Shown one piece after another: positions 16,163 through 24,331 of a stretch of 64,000 nt of DNA (the stretch's first letter is position 1; each line of letters begins with the position of its first letter). A program made the translations under genes and the position numbers. Under the pieces are notes generated by a model. The model ran no database searches, was not told the DNA's origin, and saw only the letters and a list, made by a program, of their open reading frames with translations. This stretch comes from an uncultured Bacteroidales bacterium (GTDB lineage: Bacteria > Bacteroidota > Bacteroidia > Bacteroidales > FEN-979), in contig CAIRDP010000019.1 in assembly GCA_903877385.1 (NCBI GenBank), positions 1 to 64,000 of the forward strand, written 5' to 3'.

Positions 16163-17155
16163 CTATAGTTTTCTCAGCAGAGCTGCTCCACAAGAATACC
16201 CTCCGCCGACTACAGTTATTGCTATCAGGTCACCTTTCTTAAACTTGTCCTTATTCTGCGAAAAAACAATCCCGGTACTGGCACATCCTGTATTCCCTAC
16301 CATATCAATGTTGATCAGCATTTTTTCATCAGGCAGGTGCAAGGATTCCTGAACGAATTTAATGATCCTCATATTAGCCTGATGAGGAATGAGATAATCT
16401 ATGCTGTCAACTGAAAGGTTGTTTCTCTGCATGATTTCTTCTATTGTGCTGATCATGTATTTGTTAGCTTGAATAAAGACATCTTTTCCATACGGCATTT
16501 TGATCCCGCCATTCTTTGGGCGTAGATAGACACCCTTAATAGACTTTCCTATGTTGCCAAGACCTCTGGTTAGAATATCAATCACCTGATACTCGCCATT
16601 AGCTAACTGTTCTTTGGAAACAAAGATTGCCGCTGCCCCATCTCCCCATAAGTGACTCGTTTGGACATCCTGTTCATTGTTGTAGGCGGAGTTATGTTCT
16701 GAGGCAACAATAAGCGCACGATCGGCTTTATTCATGGCAAAATACCCCTGAACTATTTCAAGAGCATTGATACAGGAGGAGCAGGCGGAGGAAATAGTAA
16801 CCGCCTGTGCATTGTGGATATCAAATTCATGCTGGATGTAATGTGCCAGTGTGGCTACCGTATCATAAGGTGTATAAGTAGCTCCAACAATTAAATCAAC
16901 ATCTTTTATGGAGTAAGGCAGGTTCTTGCATGCAATCCGAACGCTTTCGATAGCCATGCTGTTTGTGTTGTCATGAGGGAGAGCTCTTCTTCGCTGAACA
17001 ATACCAGTTCTGGAGAAAATCCAATCTGCCGGTAAACCACAGACAGGTTTAAAATATTCATTTGTAATTATTAGCTCTGGCAGATAGTGAGAAACATCAT
17101 TAATAAACATTTGAATTTTTTCACGAATATAATGAATTTTTTCAAATATGTTCAT
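16163..17155 (-). CDS. 3-oxoacyl-ACP synthase III (KAS III/FabH)-like
   Basis: This is a thiolase-fold condensing enzyme with the KAS III triad Cys125 (ISSACSSC), His258 (PHQANMR) and Asn288 (GNTGCASTG). It would join an acyl-CoA starter to malonyl-ACP to begin a fatty acid or a related secondary-metabolite chain. The first 15 residues extend beyond the usual start, and the internal Met16 (MFINDVSHYLPE) is an alternative. No other fatty-acid genes adjoin it, so it is probably not the housekeeping FabH. It may belong to a specialised pathway. It is transcribed toward the operon remnants at 15.4-16.1 kb. Confidence 0.85.
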   Translation of the reverse strand: MNIFEKIHYIREKIQMFINDVSHYLPELIITNEYFKPVCGLPADWIFSRTGIVQRRRALPHDNTNSMAIESVRIACKNLPYSIKDVDLIVGATYTPYDTVATLAHYIQHEFDIHNAQAVTISSACSSCINALEIVQGYFAMNKADRALIVASEHNSAYNNEQDVQTSHLWGDGAAAIFVSKEQLANGEYQVIDILTRGLGNIGKSIKGVYLRPKNGGIKMPYGKDVFIQANKYMISTIEEIMQRNNLSVDSIDYLIPHQANMRIIKFVQESLHLPDEKMLINIDMVGNTGCASTGIVFSQNKDKFKKGDLIAITVVGGGYSCGAALLRKL

Positions 17156-17236
17156 TTTTGATTAGTATTGTTGCGGTTAGCGGCATGTTGGCTGCTGGAA
17201 AGAACGGAACCCTTGACCGTCCTCTGCCGGTTTGTG

Positions 17237-17320
17237 CTGACCAAAATATTTTCTTAATAATCAATAAGGTGAGATGGTCAAATTATTCCGGCGAAGGCTG
17301 GTCAAAGTGAATATTTTTTC
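17237..17320. repeat. TGGTCAAA-type repeats, possible insertion-sequence end
   Basis: TGGTCAAATTATTCCGGCG (from 17275) and TGGTCAAAGTGAATATTTTT (from 17299) are direct repeats 24 bp apart. CTGACCAAAATATTTTC (17237-17253) is a partial inverted copy. Multiple subterminal repeats of this appearance are known from IS21-type element ends in Bacteroidetes, but no transposase gene is present. Confidence 0.3.
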
Positions 17321-17365
17321 AAATTTTACCTCAAAGTTAGTGTGTAAACGAACGGAAGTCAATTA

Positions 17366-18049
17366 TTAATCCTTCCTGCCAGTACTCGATATTTCTTCAA
17401 ACATTGCCACGATAACCGGAGTTCTTGTTATGGCTGTATCAACCGGAAGAACACTGTAAATGCCCTCTTTAAAGGTGAGATTTTGCATGATTATTAAAAA
17501 ACTATCAGCCAGAAATGCTCTAAGTCCCTCGGATGTTTCCCGGATTTCCTCCATCAGTTTATTCCGGTTATTGAACAGGAATATAATATCTTCAAAGTCT
17601 TCATCAGCACGGAGGTCTTTATTTCCCCGGGTCATCACAGCTTCTGTTTTTGTTGCAACATACCATGGTGCTGCGAATAAATTGATCCTTGCATCGGAAG
17701 GCAATTGAAATTGCACAAGATGATTGCATCCATCCTCGTACCATTTATTGGAGAAGCCCGGAATTTTTGGATCAGTTGGCATGACATCCACAAGAATTCC
17801 CTGGTAAATCCATCGGCAGATCACTCCGCTTTCGATATCATTCCTTAATCCCCTGGAACGTAAAAAATCCTCCAGTTGATAATATTTTGAACGTGCATGG
17901 ATTTGTGTGATGCAATCTACATCTGTCGTGGGACGATATTCGTCAACCAAGGACTTGGAGGAGTATAACTCAGTCACTGCACCACCAACAAAAACAAATT
18001 CCGTTAACCGGTCTTTCAGTCCATCTGATATACTTTCAAGGGCCTTAAT
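17366..18049 (-). CDS. AbiEii-like nucleotidyltransferase (putative toxin)
   Basis: The frame shows a minimal nucleotidyltransferase pattern: FVFVGGAVTELYSS (GG motif), RPTTDVDC (metal-binding Asp pair) and GILVDVMPTD (third Asp). The only standard start, GTG at 17977, cuts off the GG motif. The conserved sequence continues upstream to about 18067 without ATG, GTG or TTG. An ATT at 18049, one base after the preceding gene's stop, or a CTG at 18019 would include the motif and fit translational coupling. Members of this superfamily act as toxins by transferring nucleotides to tRNA or proteins. The HTH gene immediately upstream fits an AbiE-like toxin-antitoxin arrangement. The start codon is uncertain. 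Confidence 0.65.
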   Translation of the reverse strand: MKALESISDGLKDRLTEFVFVGGAVTELYSSKSLVDEYRPTTDVDCITQIHARSKYYQLEDFLRSRGLRNDIESGVICRWIYQGILVDVMPTDPKIPGFSNKWYEDGCNHLVQFQLPSDARINLFAAPWYVATKTEAVMTRGNKDLRADEDFEDIIFLFNNRNKLMEEIRETSEGLRAFLADSFLIIMQNLTFKEGIYSVLPVDTAITRTPVIVAMFEEISSTGRKD

Positions 18050-18050
18050 T

Positions 18051-18587
18051 TTATTCTCTAATATGGATCACTGCGTTTAATCTTTTCGAAAGTTCCTTTA
18101 CAGCGAAATTCACTTCCCTGGCACGGCCAACCCTGATCGCATCGGTAAGCACGAGCAATTCATATAATTTGCTGTCTTCTTTCACAGCTTGTGGAACAGT
18201 CTTGTATAAAGGTATAATTGATTGCCCCCTGCGATCGCCTTCAGGATCTGGCCAGACATATGTTTCAGAGCCCTTGGAGATATAATCTAAGAGGGGAGGA
18301 GCGGAATGTGAAGTTGGAATTCCCCTGACCATGGGTCCCGGCAGAACAGGAAATACGTATTTCAGTCCGTAAACAAGGAATTCAAGCAAAGCAGTCCTGA
18401 AAACACTTCGCTTTTCAGAGTCTATCAGTTTCGCAATTTTACTTCGCTCAAGACTTTCGGTTATTTCCGACTGACTGATTTTTAGTCCCCTGGCCACATC
18501 AATATTCAACCACTGCTCATTTTCCATCGAAAGGATCTTGAGCAGGATAAGTATATCCTGGGGCCTCATACCGTTATGTCGTTTCAT
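18051..18587 (-). CDS. HTH protein, putative AbiEi-like antitoxin/regulator
   Basis: The 178-residue product has an N-terminal winged-helix-like region (about 10-60, with LNIDVARGLKISQSEITESL). The rest contains SAPPLLDYISKG and a C-terminal helical part. It precedes the nucleotidyltransferase gene, with its stop adjoining that frame, the usual order for antitoxin then toxin. The near-perfect palindrome 20 bp upstream of the ATG is a likely autoregulatory operator. I do not see the full AbiEi domain set, so the pairing rests on gene order and HTH content. Confidence 0.6.
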   Translation of the reverse strand: MKRHNGMRPQDILILLKILSMENEQWLNIDVARGLKISQSEITESLERSKIAKLIDSEKRSVFRTALLEFLVYGLKYVFPVLPGPMVRGIPTSHSAPPLLDYISKGSETYVWPDPEGDRRGQSIIPLYKTVPQAVKEDSKLYELLVLTDAIRVGRAREVNFAVKELSKRLNAVIHIRE

Positions 18588-18606
18588 TTTTAATATTTAA
18601 TATCGT

Positions 18607-18625
18607 AATTCGCGATTCGCGAATT
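18607..18625 (-). promoter_or_regulatory. Palindromic operator upstream of the HTH gene
   Basis: AATTCGCGA-T-TCGCGAATT is a perfect nine-base inverted repeat around a single base. It lies 20-38 bp before the ATG at 18587. Its symmetry and position fit a homodimeric repressor site, most simply for the HTH protein itself. Confidence 0.5.
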
Positions 18626-18775
18626 GCAAATATGCAACAAGAATACACTGGATGCAAATTAATTATGAAAAATTTCTTTGCCTTTGTTCATGAACATATA
18701 GAGATAAGGAAAAACAGGGAAAAGCTAACAGGTGGTTTGAAGTGCGGTCAATCCAGCCGGTTTAACCGGGCAGGG

Positions 18776-19834
18776 TCAGTTGTCATTCTCCTTTAATTCA
18801 TTTTCAACCTTCAGGGCTACGTGCCTGATGTTGACCCTTTTATAGGTATAAAGTATGTGAATTATGCCATCTTTCGTCTGAATTACAGCGGGGTAACTGA
18901 ATTCCCCTTCGGCCTGGTCTTCGAGCGTATAAATGTCTTTCCAGGTTTTGGTGTCGGACGAAACAGCGATGCATAGTTTGTTACGGCCGTTCCACCAGTC
19001 TTTTCCTTTTTTCCCGGGATTGTAAACGATCAGGTGAATTCCCGAATTAAGGGTCACGGCATCAAAGCCCGAATTCGGGTTCTGTAGGCTGGTCTTCGAC
19101 AATGGGCTCCAGGTTTTTCCTTCGTCGGATGACGTGCTTTCCATGATGCAGCCCTGGTCGCTTCTGCAAAAGGCGTGTAACCTGCCCGTGGCATCGGTGA
19201 GAAGACAGGGCTGGATGACTTTTGCTTTGTTTGCGGTGTCGACAGGGATTATATTCCATGTGATTCCACGGTCGGCGGAGCGTTCAATAAAGACCTGCCA
19301 GCGGTCGCTGGTTTCCCTGCTTGATGGAAGAAGCCAGGCACCGTTATGGGTTAAAAGGGGTTTGTTTTTCGCCGGACCGACGATTGCCTTAAGTTGAACA
19401 GGGGAGGACCAGGATTTACCTTCGTCAGTTGAAATGATCATCATCCCGGACCACTCCCGGGGCGACCGTCCGGATTTATAATACAGGTACAGGCTTGAAT
19501 CGGAAGGCTTGAAAAATACGGGATTCCAGCATGGAACTGCAGTCCCGCCGGCAGTACTTCCGCAGATCAGTTTTACGGCGGGTTGCCACTGCCCCTTCTC
19601 AAGGCTGGATGACCATATGCACACATCGGGAGAACCCTCATGATCTCCCCCGAAACATGCGGCTACCAGGCGACCGCCCGGGGTCTCAATGAGGGTGGGG
19701 GCGTGACATTGTTTAAACGGAGGCTGGCTAAAAACGAATTCCTCTTTGAGGATTCTCACCCGGTAATTATTCCCGGCATTTATGGTTTGAACCGCAATGA
19801 CTATTAAAAACAGGATGAATGCTGATTTTTTCAC
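18776..19834 (-). CDS. Secreted sialidase-like (BNR/Asp-box) protein
   Basis: The GTG at 19834 is chosen because it begins a signal peptide ((M)KKSAFILFLIVIAVQTINA). The longer open frame from 19942 adds a non-secretory leader that overlaps the divergent gene. Three Asp boxes are visible (STDEGKSW, SADRGITW, SSDEGKTW), with a repeated strand pattern, as expected for a six-bladed exo-sialidase-like propeller (PF13088-type). The substrate cannot be predicted; many such proteins in Bacteroidetes are not true sialidases. It is divergent from a PLP-dependent decarboxylase 71 bp away. Confidence 0.7.
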   Translation of the reverse strand: MKKSAFILFLIVIAVQTINAGNNYRVRILKEEFVFSQPPFKQCHAPTLIETPGGRLVAACFGGDHEGSPDVCIWSSSLEKGQWQPAVKLICGSTAGGTAVPCWNPVFFKPSDSSLYLYYKSGRSPREWSGMMIISTDEGKSWSSPVQLKAIVGPAKNKPLLTHNGAWLLPSSRETSDRWQVFIERSADRGITWNIIPVDTANKAKVIQPCLLTDATGRLHAFCRSDQGCIMESTSSDEGKTWSPLSKTSLQNPNSGFDAVTLNSGIHLIVYNPGKKGKDWWNGRNKLCIAVSSDTKTWKDIYTLEDQAEGEFSYPAVIQTKDGIIHILYTYKRVNIRHVALKVENELKENDN

Positions 19835-19878
19835 GGGGGAAATGCAAAATGTAAATGTAGGATTTTTGAGCCAATCAC

Positions 19879-19886
19879 TACCTTTG
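19879..19886 (+). promoter_or_regulatory. -7 type promoter element before the decarboxylase gene
   Basis: TACCTTTG matches the Bacteroidetes TAnnTTTG element and lies 19 bp before the ATG at 19906. No good TTTG was found at the expected upstream distance. A related TACATTTTG on the minus strand (19853-19845) lies before the divergent GTG start. Confidence 0.35.
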
Positions 19887-19905
19887 CCCTGCTCAATTTC
19901 ACAAC

Positions 19906-21342
19906 ATGATCCGCAGACTTCAACAACTCGAAAAAGCCGCAAGCGCCCTGGAACCTGCGGCCGGCAAACGAAAGAAAACCAGGGATAAGGTCATTGCTTA
20001 CGGGGAGGAGTTTTTAACCGGTATTGAATCCTTAAAGGCTTATGATTATACTGCGGATAAGGGAGTTGGGCTTCTTGACTCCCCGGTCTCGGAGCAAGGT
20101 CTGGACATAGAGCAGGTTCTGGATCTGCTGAAGTCCAATGTGGATACTCACGGACTTAACCCGGCCTCCGGAGGTTACCTGGGTTTCATCCCCGGGGGCG
20201 GGATTTATTATTCAGCTCTGGGGGATTATCTGGCCGATGTGACGAACCGTCTGGCGGCCTTGTTTTTCGGCTCTCCGGGAGCTGTGCGCATGGAAAACAT
20301 GATGATCTCCTGGCTTGCGGGTATACTGGGCTTTCCGGCAACTGCAGCAGGGAATCTCACTTCGGGTGGCAGCATCGCCAACCTCATCGCTGTTGTTACG
20401 GCCAGGGATGCGAAGGGAATAGGTTCGAAAAAGGTCCCTGTATCTGTGATCTATCTTACGCAGCAGACACATCATTCGGTGCAAAAGGCGATCCGTATTG
20501 CGGGGCTCAGTGAATGCATTCTGCGGTATGTACCTATGGATTCGCAATACAGGATGAATGCCGGCGAACTGGAATCTGCCATCCGCAGTGACAAGAAAAA
20601 TGGATTTAATCCTTTCCTGGTCGTTGCCTCGGCGGGGACTACCGATACAGGGGCCGTTGATCCGCTGGAGAAAATTGGGGAAATCGCCGCTGCTGAGGGT
20701 TTGTGGTTTCATGCGGATGCGGCTTACGGTGGTTTTTTTATCCTCACCGAAGAAGGGAAAATCAAACTGGCGGGCATCGAAAAAGCCGATTCGGTTAGCA
20801 TAGATCCGCATAAGGGAATGTTCCTGCCGTACGGACTGGGTGCCGTGGTTGTGAAAGATATGAACAGCCTGAGGAATTCGCATTATTACCTGGCTTCTTA
20901 TCTGCAGGATGCTCAGGGGACTAACGAGGAGATTTCTCCCTCGGACCTCTCGCCCGAACTTACCAAGCATTTCAGGGGACTGAGGATGTGGCTGCCGCTG
21001 AAACTTCTCGGGACTAAGCCATTCGTCGCGGCCCTTGAGGAAAAACTCCTGCTTGCAAAATATTTCCACCGGGAGATAGTGAAACTGGGCTTTGAATCGG
21101 CATGCGAACCGGATCTGTCGGTGGTGACCTACCGCTGGATCCCTAAAACCGGCAATCCCGATGATTTCAATAAACGTCTTGCCGAAGAAGTGGTGAAGGA
21201 TGGAAGGGTATTCATTTCTTCCACAGTCCTCGATGGAAAAGTAACCCTGAGGTTGGCCATTCTCTCATTCAGGACCCACCTTAAAACGATACGGCTCACC
21301 CTGGAGATCCTCAGGGAAAAAGTGGAGTTGCTGGAAGGATAA
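19906..21342 (+). CDS. PLP-dependent group II amino-acid decarboxylase
   Basis: This fold-type I PLP enzyme of 478 residues resembles aromatic-L-amino-acid and related decarboxylases. Landmarks are GNLTSGGSIANL (phosphate/substrate loop), THHSVQKA (the His stacking on PLP), HADAAYGG (Asp that contacts the PLP nitrogen) and SIDPHKGMFLPYG with the Schiff-base lysine Lys303. It should remove CO2 from an amino acid in the cytosol; the substrate (aromatic, glutamate or other) cannot be fixed from sequence alone. It stands alone on this strand. Confidence 0.85.
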   Translation: MIRRLQQLEKAASALEPAAGKRKKTRDKVIAYGEEFLTGIESLKAYDYTADKGVGLLDSPVSEQGLDIEQVLDLLKSNVDTHGLNPASGGYLGFIPGGGIYYSALGDYLADVTNRLAALFFGSPGAVRMENMMISWLAGILGFPATAAGNLTSGGSIANLIAVVTARDAKGIGSKKVPVSVIYLTQQTHHSVQKAIRIAGLSECILRYVPMDSQYRMNAGELESAIRSDKKNGFNPFLVVASAGTTDTGAVDPLEKIGEIAAAEGLWFHADAAYGGFFILTEEGKIKLAGIEKADSVSIDPHKGMFLPYGLGAVVVKDMNSLRNSHYYLASYLQDAQGTNEEISPSDLSPELTKHFRGLRMWLPLKLLGTKPFVAALEEKLLLAKYFHREIVKLGFESACEPDLSVVTYRWIPKTGNPDDFNKRLAEEVVKDGRVFISSTVLDGKVTLRLAILSFRTHLKTIRLTLEILREKVELLEG

Positions 21343-21397
21343 GATGGAAATAACGGAAACGATTACCACTTATTTATCCTGATTAATCATGTCCGGC

Positions 21398-23482
21398 CTA
21401 CTTGACAATGATCTTTTTCGTGGTACAGAAAAGCTGTTGCTTTCCTTGTTCAAGAGCGTATAATCGTACGGTATACATCCCTACGGGCAGACCTTCGGGA
21501 ATATCCCAGGCCATGTTTTCGCTGCCGTTTACCAGGAGGTTGTTTGCCGGGCGGTCAATCAGCTGCCCGGATAAATTGCTGATGATGATCGTGATATTCG
21601 TCGGATTTTTAACATTGATCTCAAATACGGCAACATCATGAGCCGGATTGGGATTTACTGACCAATCAAGGTCTGCGGATGTCCCGAGATCGGCAAACCC
21701 GCTTCCTTTCGGGCGCAGCAGCAAGGCACGGTCATAAATGAGCTCTTCGGGCGAAGGCCCTACATGGGTCAGGGTATCGATGTAAGCACGAAACCCCAGG
21801 AAGGATTTGTCGCCGTAGTTTATCCCCATCATATTGTGAGCCGTATCCTGGGGAACAACAAATACATTGGTATCACCCGGCAGCGGGGAGCGGGCAAATT
21901 TATAAGTGAAAAAGTAATCCGCAGTCGTCGTATCACTGAAGTATTTCCTGGCGGTTTTTGCGTAACGGGAATCCTCTATCCCTCCAAATCCGGCAAACAG
22001 GGAATCCCTGTAACAGCTCACGTCGGTATACACTGCTTTCCCTGTTTTGGTATGGTTCACTCCATAGGCAACGACCATATCGTCCTTATTGAAGTTAAAA
22101 GGTTCGGTGCGGATATACAGGGCATCCCTAACCTCACCAAGCACATCTTTTTCCTCCTGTATCGCCTCAAAACCTTCGACCAGCCATACACTCGGATGAA
22201 GCAGGGAAACAGCATAACTGCTGTCGTATTCATTGAACAGGGTTTTTTCGAGGTATTCGAAGTCTTCGTTCAGGAAGAACTCATCGATACCCGAGTTCCT
22301 GGAGGTGAGTTTGGGAGTGTGAAAGAACAAAGGAGTACGAGGGGAAGACGGAGTGATACGCAGAACCTCAAGGGTGGGATTGTCCACGTATGCTGTCCCG
22401 GCGCTGTCGTTTTCAAAGACCGAGGCACGATGCAAAAAGCTCCCCCAGTCGTCCTTAGGCGCATTACCGAATTTGAATATATCACCCGGAATGATGTCAA
22501 AATAAATATCGCTTTCGGGAATTGATGTATTTTGAAGGATCAGCTGTTTGGTTTTGGCGGCAATGTTGCTGTCGGCAGCACAAATCAAAGCGAAGTCACG
22601 TTGAAACATTGCTGAAACGGGAACACTGTTATTCATCGAATAGAGATTTTTAGTATCGCCAAGGCTTGCATAGATTTTCTTCAGTGTGATGTCGGGCATG
22701 GTGTACACCCTGCCGGCCAGGTAACTCCTGTAGCTGAAATATTTACATTTTGGGGGAGTTTTTCCCATCAGCAGTATAGCCTCATCGCTCTGCAGGTTAA
22801 ACACTATGGTCATATTATTCAGGGTGTCGAAGGCAGGCGAGGGAGGCGTATTCATCACGAGGTAGGGGAAACCCGCGTTGTTACCCTGGCAGTTTATTGA
22901 GTAACCTGCATTGCAGATATTGATCGCGCTGGTGAGGTTGATGCTTCCCTGGTTTACCAGATAGCCATTCTGTACCAGTTTTTTAGCAACAGCAGCAGCA
23001 GCCGGGTACAAGCAACCAATCGTATCGGGAGGATGGATCTGAAGCTGGAGGAAGCCCGAAGCATTATCGAAATACACCGTGTCGCCCAGGGCTTTTGACA
23101 GGAAGTTAAGCGGTGCAAATTGCAGGAGTGACCCTGCATATTCGATCTTTTGAGCCGGAGGAAGCATTTTCACTACTATGGATTTATAAAATCCCGTATC
23201 ATAGCCATCCCTCGCGAAGGCGATGATTTTACCATACTGGGTTGCAAATCCGTGAATATCAAAGAGGTCTGCAAACGGGAAGAATTTTCCACCCGTTGCT
23301 TCCACCAGTTGTTTAACTTCAGCCGAATAGTATCCGTTCTCATTAACACACAATACTGAATCGGGATGCTGAATCCCATTGATTTTGAATGGGCATTTAA
23401 AGACTGACGGATTCTGGGCTTCAGAAGAAATTGAGATTACGGCAGTAATCAGGATTGCCATGAGGAGAGTGATTTTTTTCAT
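21398..23482 (-). CDS. Secreted protein with T9SS C-terminal sorting domain
   Basis: The 694-residue protein has a signal peptide (MKKITLLMAILITAVISISSEAQ) and a C-terminal sorting domain (about 610-694: WSVNPNPAHDVAVFEI, ISNLSGQL, GMYTVRLYA). The N-terminal 150 residues, with YYSAEVKQLVEATGG and a stress on strand-like repeats, suggest an adhesin- or amine-oxidase-N-type fold, but I cannot assign a catalytic domain. Cys residues are scattered. It should be exported across the outer membrane. A -7 promoter element lies just upstream. Confidence 0.75.
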   Translation of the reverse strand: MKKITLLMAILITAVISISSEAQNPSVFKCPFKINGIQHPDSVLCVNENGYYSAEVKQLVEATGGKFFPFADLFDIHGFATQYGKIIAFARDGYDTGFYKSIVVKMLPPAQKIEYAGSLLQFAPLNFLSKALGDTVYFDNASGFLQLQIHPPDTIGCLYPAAAAVAKKLVQNGYLVNQGSINLTSAINICNAGYSINCQGNNAGFPYLVMNTPPSPAFDTLNNMTIVFNLQSDEAILLMGKTPPKCKYFSYRSYLAGRVYTMPDITLKKIYASLGDTKNLYSMNNSVPVSAMFQRDFALICAADSNIAAKTKQLILQNTSIPESDIYFDIIPGDIFKFGNAPKDDWGSFLHRASVFENDSAGTAYVDNPTLEVLRITPSSPRTPLFFHTPKLTSRNSGIDEFFLNEDFEYLEKTLFNEYDSSYAVSLLHPSVWLVEGFEAIQEEKDVLGEVRDALYIRTEPFNFNKDDMVVAYGVNHTKTGKAVYTDVSCYRDSLFAGFGGIEDSRYAKTARKYFSDTTTADYFFTYKFARSPLPGDTNVFVVPQDTAHNMMGINYGDKSFLGFRAYIDTLTHVGPSPEELIYDRALLLRPKGSGFADLGTSADLDWSVNPNPAHDVAVFEINVKNPTNITIIISNLSGQLIDRPANNLLVNGSENMAWDIPEGLPVGMYTVRLYALEQGKQQLFCTTKKIIVK

Positions 23483-23518
23483 AGGAATTCCGGTTTAGTT
23501 ACTTCAGGTGTAGGGATA

Positions 23519-23526
23519 CAAATATA
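23519..23526 (-). promoter_or_regulatory. -7 type promoter element of the T9SS gene
   Basis: On the minus strand TATATTTG is a perfect TAnnTTTG element, 36 bp before the ATG at 23482. The -33 element is not obvious. Confidence 0.35.
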
Positions 23527-23585
23527 ATGCATTCATGAATAATACTCCGGTTCTTTACAGTCGATCAACCGGTATATGGTTATTC

Positions 23586-23843
23586 CTATCTGACAGTAAT
23601 TGTGCTGTGGTTCAGTTTTTCGAGAGTCTGGTATATTTTTCCTACTTCAACTGTTTTATCAGCCTCGACCCAATCGGCCAGTGTGATGAATTTTCCGATG
23701 ATCCTGATCTCATTATTATCCAGGATTATAAGCGATTTTGATGCATTGTTTGTGGCTAAGGTATCCGAAATGGGTCCTCTGGCAGAAGCGCAGGTGATAA
23801 AGCAAGTACTAAACCATAATGTAAAAAACAAAAAGAGCTTCAT
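23586..23843 (-). CDS. Small secreted protein
   Basis: The ATG at 23843 begins a signal peptide (MKLFLFFTLWFSTCFITCASA), so it is preferred to the frame start at 23876. The mature part is about 64 residues with IILDNNEIRIIGKFITLADW, which hints at a small beta-rich domain. No family was recognised and no neighbour explains it. It is short, so it could also be a chance frame, but the signal peptide argues for a real gene. Confidence 0.45.
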   Translation of the reverse strand: MKLFLFFTLWFSTCFITCASARGPISDTLATNNASKSLIILDNNEIRIIGKFITLADWVEADKTVEVGKIYQTLEKLNHSTITVR

Positions 23844-23973
23844 GGTAAGTGTTTTTGGGAGTTCTTGAAATTCCAACAGATCTTTAAGGAGAAATAATCC
23901 TCCCCGTTGACTTTTAGTGGTTCAATTATAAGTAATTTTCAAATGTATAAATTTTATACATGATTCGGAAAAA

Positions 23974-24195
23974 TTGTCATTTTTTTCAGGCCCGAATTCA
24001 GAACACCATCACCCGGCTATAACAGACCAAGGTAGTGGGGAACTATCCCCGGAAATACCTGCAACAGGCCAAATATCAATCTATAATGCCCATGGTCAGT
24101 TACTTATCAAACGAACAATCATTGCAGCTTCAACACAGATTGACATAAGCACCTTACCTCGTGGATTTTATCTTGTAAAGCTTCAGGGCGCCTGA
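23974..24195 (+). pseudogene. Orphan T9SS sorting-domain remnant
   Basis: The frame encodes most of a type A C-terminal sorting domain (ATGQISIYNAHGQLLIKRT, then IDISTLPRGFYLVKLQ) but no signal peptide, no cargo and no start other than TTG. It stops shortly after LQGA, before the usual basic tail. It appears to be the tail of a lost secreted protein, or a spare domain left by recombination between T9SS genes. Confidence 0.55.
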
Positions 24196-24331
24196 CCTCT
24201 TAATGATTATATCTTTACAGACAACCTTCCGGTTATAGGAATGTCATATATATATAAACACTGTTTCTCAGAGTAAGTTTTCCGGTTAAAATATATTCTT
24301 TTGATTCCGTAATAAACAAATCTCAAAACAT

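Noticed and set aside
19835-19942. Extended N-terminus of the sialidase-like protein
   Set aside because: The extension is not a signal peptide and overlaps the divergent gene; the GTG at 19834 begins a good signal peptide.
20212-21069. 285-residue minus-strand frame
   Set aside because: It is antisense to the PLP decarboxylase with its well-conserved motifs, and its own sequence looks random and Arg-rich.
21764-22525. 253-residue plus-strand frame
   Set aside because: Antisense to the T9SS protein, which has a signal peptide and sorting domain.
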